DNA from: Mayfieldus sp963841445
Lineage (GTDB): Bacteria; Actinomycetota; Thermoleophilia; Solirubrobacterales; 70-9
Direction of reading: 5' to 3'
Assembly (NCBI GenBank): GCA_963841445.1
Contig: CAWJCP010000001.1
Location: 431,912 to 495,911 of the forward strand
DNA length: 64,000 bases
The position numbers and the translations under genes were made by a program. The notes beneath the pieces are model-generated. The model worked only from the letters and a program-made list of their open reading frames with translations. It was not told the origin of the DNA and searched no databases. This document shows positions 62,094 to 64,000 of this stretch, one piece after another (position 1 is the first letter of the stretch; every line of letters begins with the position of its first letter).

Positions 62094-62547
62094 CCCGGGC
62101 CCGACCGTGCAGCCGAACCAACGAGATGCCCCAGCTGATCAACGCCCCGGCCCCGGCCACGGCGCCCGCCAGCCACATGAGGATGAAGGTCCCCAGGTAG
62201 TTGTGGCCCTCGCGGGTCTCGCCGTCGCACTCGAAGCATGACTTGACGTGGCCGCTGAGCATCACCGGGATCAAAAAAAGGGCGGTGGCGAGAATCGTCA
62301 ACAGGGCGGCAGCGCGAAGCCACCCGCCGGCACCGCTGGCCTGCAGATTGGGCCGGCGAAGCTCGGCCAGCAGGTGGAGCTCCGCGGCAGCGACGATCGC
62401 CATGACCAGGATCCTGATCGGTCCACCACCGAGAGCAAGCATCGAGATCACCAGGCCCCCGAAGATCAATCCGACGGTGAACTCGAGTGGGGTGATTTCC
62501 CTCCGTATGCGCATGTCTAAACCAACCGCTGAATCCGGTTTCGGCAT
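62080..62547 (-). CDS. Four-helix membrane protein
   Basis: 155 aa with helices near FTVGLIFGGLVISMLALGGG, IRILVMAIVAAAEL, ALLTILATALFLIPVML and FILMWLAGAVAGAGALISW. A short loop holds two cysteines (VKSCFECDGETREGHN). No known family. The end overlaps the 3' end of ileS by 14 nt, in convergence. An internal ATG (62514) may be the real start. Confidence 0.65.
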   Translation of the reverse strand: MPKPDSAVGLDMRIRREITPLEFTVGLIFGGLVISMLALGGGPIRILVMAIVAAAELHLLAELRRPNLQASGAGGWLRAAALLTILATALFLIPVMLSGHVKSCFECDGETREGHNYLGTFILMWLAGAVAGAGALISWGISLVRLHGRARVTRS

Positions 62548-62565
62548 GCATCGACCTGACCGGCT

Positions 62566-62587
62566 GATCTCTTAGATCGGATAGGTT
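62566..62587 (+). promoter_or_regulatory. Inverted repeat and -10 box before the catalase-like gene
   Basis: GATCT-N3-AGATC (62566-62578) is directly followed by TAGGTT (62582-62587), which ends 6 nt before GTG 62594. The palindrome is placed like an operator over the promoter and could bind a redox regulator; that is a guess. Confidence 0.45.
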
Positions 62588-62593
62588 CGACCC

Positions 62594-63508
62594 GTGAGCG
62601 GCTTCGAGATCACGCCCGAGGAGGTTGTCGACGCCGTCAACGAGCGCTACGGCCGCCATCCCGGCTATCGGGCGCTGCATGCCAAGGGCCGGTTCTACAA
62701 GGGGACCTTCACCGCGACCCCCTACGCGTCGCGGCTCACGCGCGCCGCCCACATGCAGGGCGAGCAGGTGCCGGTCATGGCCCGGCTCTCGAACGGCTCC
62801 GGCGACCCGCGCTCGCGCGATTACGTCCCCGACGTGCGCGGCTTGGCGGTCAGCTTCGAGCTCCCCGACGGCTCGCGCACCGACATCCTTGCCCAGACGG
62901 CGCCGAACTTCCCGGTCGACACTCCGGAGGGGTTCGTGCAGGTCGTGCAAGCCAACGTCGCCGGGCTGGCGCGGCTCTGGAAGTTCCCCGCCTTCCTTGC
63001 CCGCCACCCGGGCGCGATCCCGGGGCTGCCCGGCAACCTGAAGGCCCTGGCGCCGCCGCGCAGCTACGCGACCCGCTGCTACTACGCGATCCACGCCTTC
63101 AAGTGGGTGAGCGTCGACGAAGGCGAGCGCTACGTTCGCTACACCTGGGTCCCGCAGGCCGGCGAGGAGAGCCTCTCCGGCGGAGAGGCGAAGAAGCTCG
63201 GCTCCGACTATCTCCAAGAAGAGATGCGGGACCGGCTCGCCCGCGCCCCCGCCTGCTTCGACCTCCGGGTCCAGATCGCCGAGCCCGGTGACAGGACTGA
63301 CGACCCACGCGAGCACTGGCCCGACGACCGCGAGCGGGCCGTCGTCGGAACGCTGGAGCTCACCGCCCTCGACGATTCGCCGGAGAGCGATGGGATCGTC
63401 GTCTTCGACCCGATGCGGCTCACCGACGGGATCGAGGCCTCCGACGACCCGATCCTCGCCTACCGGCCGCGCGCCTACTCGGTGTCGGCGGATCGTCGTG
63501 CCAGGTAG
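62594..63508 (+). CDS. Catalase-family peroxidase
   Basis: 304 aa small haem protein of the SrpA/catalase-related type. The distal His is in ALHAKGRFYKGTF, and VPVMARLSNGSGDPRSRDYV and VRGLAVSFELPDGSRTDIL are the catalase core. The proximal Tyr is in ILAYRPRAYSVS. The N-terminal arm and C-domain of full catalases are missing. It removes peroxides with an organic donor. GTG start follows TAGGTT. Confidence 0.9.
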   Translation: MSGFEITPEEVVDAVNERYGRHPGYRALHAKGRFYKGTFTATPYASRLTRAAHMQGEQVPVMARLSNGSGDPRSRDYVPDVRGLAVSFELPDGSRTDILAQTAPNFPVDTPEGFVQVVQANVAGLARLWKFPAFLARHPGAIPGLPGNLKALAPPRSYATRCYYAIHAFKWVSVDEGERYVRYTWVPQAGEESLSGGEAKKLGSDYLQEEMRDRLARAPACFDLRVQIAEPGDRTDDPREHWPDDRERAVVGTLELTALDDSPESDGIVVFDPMRLTDGIEASDDPILAYRPRAYSVSADRRAR

Positions 63509-63798
63509 ACGACCCAGGCGATCGCAGCGGCGAGCGAGCCAGCTGCGGCAAGCACGAAAGAGAGGTAAAGCAACGCGATGACCCCGAGGCCACAATCATC
63601 GCGCCCCTCGGCGCAGCCCGCCGATATGAGGGGGTCAGAAAAGAGAACCAAGGTAGGAAGCAGACAGAGGATCGCTGCTGTCCCACTGAGCCAGACGGCG
63701 ATTCGTTGGCCGCGAGTGCCCGCCTTACCTCTTTGCGAGAGCGCTAGGCAACCGAACCCGAGGAGGCCGAGGGAACAGATGTTCATCGCAATGCCCAT
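63475..63798 (-). CDS. Three-helix membrane protein
   Basis: 107 aa, with helices near NICSLGLLGFGCLALS, IAVWLSGTAAILCLLPTLVL and GVIALLYLSFVLAAAGSLAA. Two cysteines in CAEGRDDCG could be outside. I do not recognise a family. Its end overlaps the 3' end of the catalase-like gene by 34 nt in convergence. ATG 63798. Confidence 0.6.
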   Translation of the reverse strand: MGIAMNICSLGLLGFGCLALSQRGKAGTRGQRIAVWLSGTAAILCLLPTLVLFSDPLISAGCAEGRDDCGLGVIALLYLSFVLAAAGSLAAAIAWVVYLARRSADTE

Positions 63799-63843
63799 CG
63801 CATATGCAGAGTCGGCGAACGCGGGCAGGCGTGTAGTTTCGGG

Positions 63844-64000
63844 CTAGCGCTTGCGCTCGCCGCCGAAGTACCAATCGGCCGGAGCGCCGTCGTCAAAGCG
63901 CACCCAGACGTCCTCGCGCTTTGCCTTGCCGGCCTCGACCATCGCCTCGGTGACCCGGCGCGCGACCTCGGCCTTCTGCTCGTCGTCGCGACCCTCGAAC
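63844..64000 (-). CDS. 4-oxalocrotonate tautomerase family protein, partial
   Basis: 51 C-terminal residues are visible up to the window edge; the start lies outside. FEGRDDEQKAEVARRVTEAM and REDVWVRFDDGAPADWYFGG match the helix and strand of the tautomerase family. The catalytic N-terminal Pro is not in view. The gene ends in TAG at 63844. Confidence 0.7.
   Translation of the reverse strand, partial: FEGRDDEQKAEVARRVTEAMVEAGKAKREDVWVRFDDGAPADWYFGGERKR

Overview
The window is one continuous high-GC stretch (roughly 70 % by eye) with tightly packed genes, many 1-8 nt gene overlaps and frequent GTG/TTG starts. The gene content points to an actinobacterium of the class Thermoleophilia (Solirubrobacterales-like): secreted proteins with the 'LSYANVMATIA' N-terminus, YWTD-propeller/Ig-like exoproteins, GerW-like and SpoIID-like relatives of sporulation genes, and a DUF62 SAM-cleaving enzyme next to a short BirA. 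This placement is an inference from protein style, not from a marker gene. No rRNA, CRISPR array or intact transposase was seen.

Layout. 1-9.5 kb holds the end of an exoprotein, a DrrAB-type ABC exporter, an L,D-transpeptidase, an epimerase-pyrE pair, a PII-Amt ammonium operon, an FAD oxidoreductase and a PadR regulator divergent from a membrane protein. 9.57-14.36 kb is an accessory island delimited by the two halves of a split tRNA-Arg(CCT) gene. It contains one intact tRNA-Arg(CCT), further 5' tRNA fragments, att-like arms, a decayed tyrosine recombinase, a DHFR-like gene, a secreted glycosidase-like gene and four SnoaL-like genes. 14.4-19.8 kb carries hypotheticals, galT with a GNAT gene, and a slipin/NfeD membrane pair. 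20-25.8 kb has a repeat-containing secreted protein, a TlpA-like lipoprotein, a large DEAH helicase, GerW, BirA and DUF62. 25.9-32.6 kb is a minus-strand tetrapyrrole and cytochrome-c operon (SRPBCC, ccmA, ccmB, ccmC, ccmD-like, hemA, hemC, cobA-hemD). 32.6-42.7 kb mixes a disrupted CDP-alcohol phosphatidyltransferase, a glyoxalase/aldehyde dehydrogenase pair, rarA, patatin, an M20 peptidase, DUF1385, methylmalonyl-CoA epimerase, a methyltransferase and a BtrH-like protein. 42.7-64 kb has a beta-helix exoprotein, PAP2, ychF, a CrtC/AttH-like protein, SpoIID, an aldehyde dehydrogenase, a metallophosphoesterase, a CheR-histidine kinase pair, fumC, an M15-like protein, ileS, a catalase-like peroxidase and a partial tautomerase.

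The main oddities are four. First, the tRNA-Arg island has attL- and attR-type junctions from which an attP and an attB can be reconstructed. Second, 19.9-42.7 kb contains many one-base frameshifts, mostly in G/C runs, which may be consensus errors or real decay; these are kept apart gene by gene. Third, four convergent gene pairs overlap exactly at a CTAG or TTAG stop palindrome. Fourth, TANNNT boxes recur 6-10 nt before start codons, which suggests leaderless transcription.

Functionally, the tetrapyrrole operon joins haem precursor synthesis to haem export for cytochrome c maturation, and PII-Amt couples nitrogen sensing to ammonium uptake. The ChR-type methyltransferase (CheR) and the CHASE3/HAMP/GAF/PAS kinase form a two-gene signalling unit. 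All product names come from reading motifs in the translations; no database search was possible.
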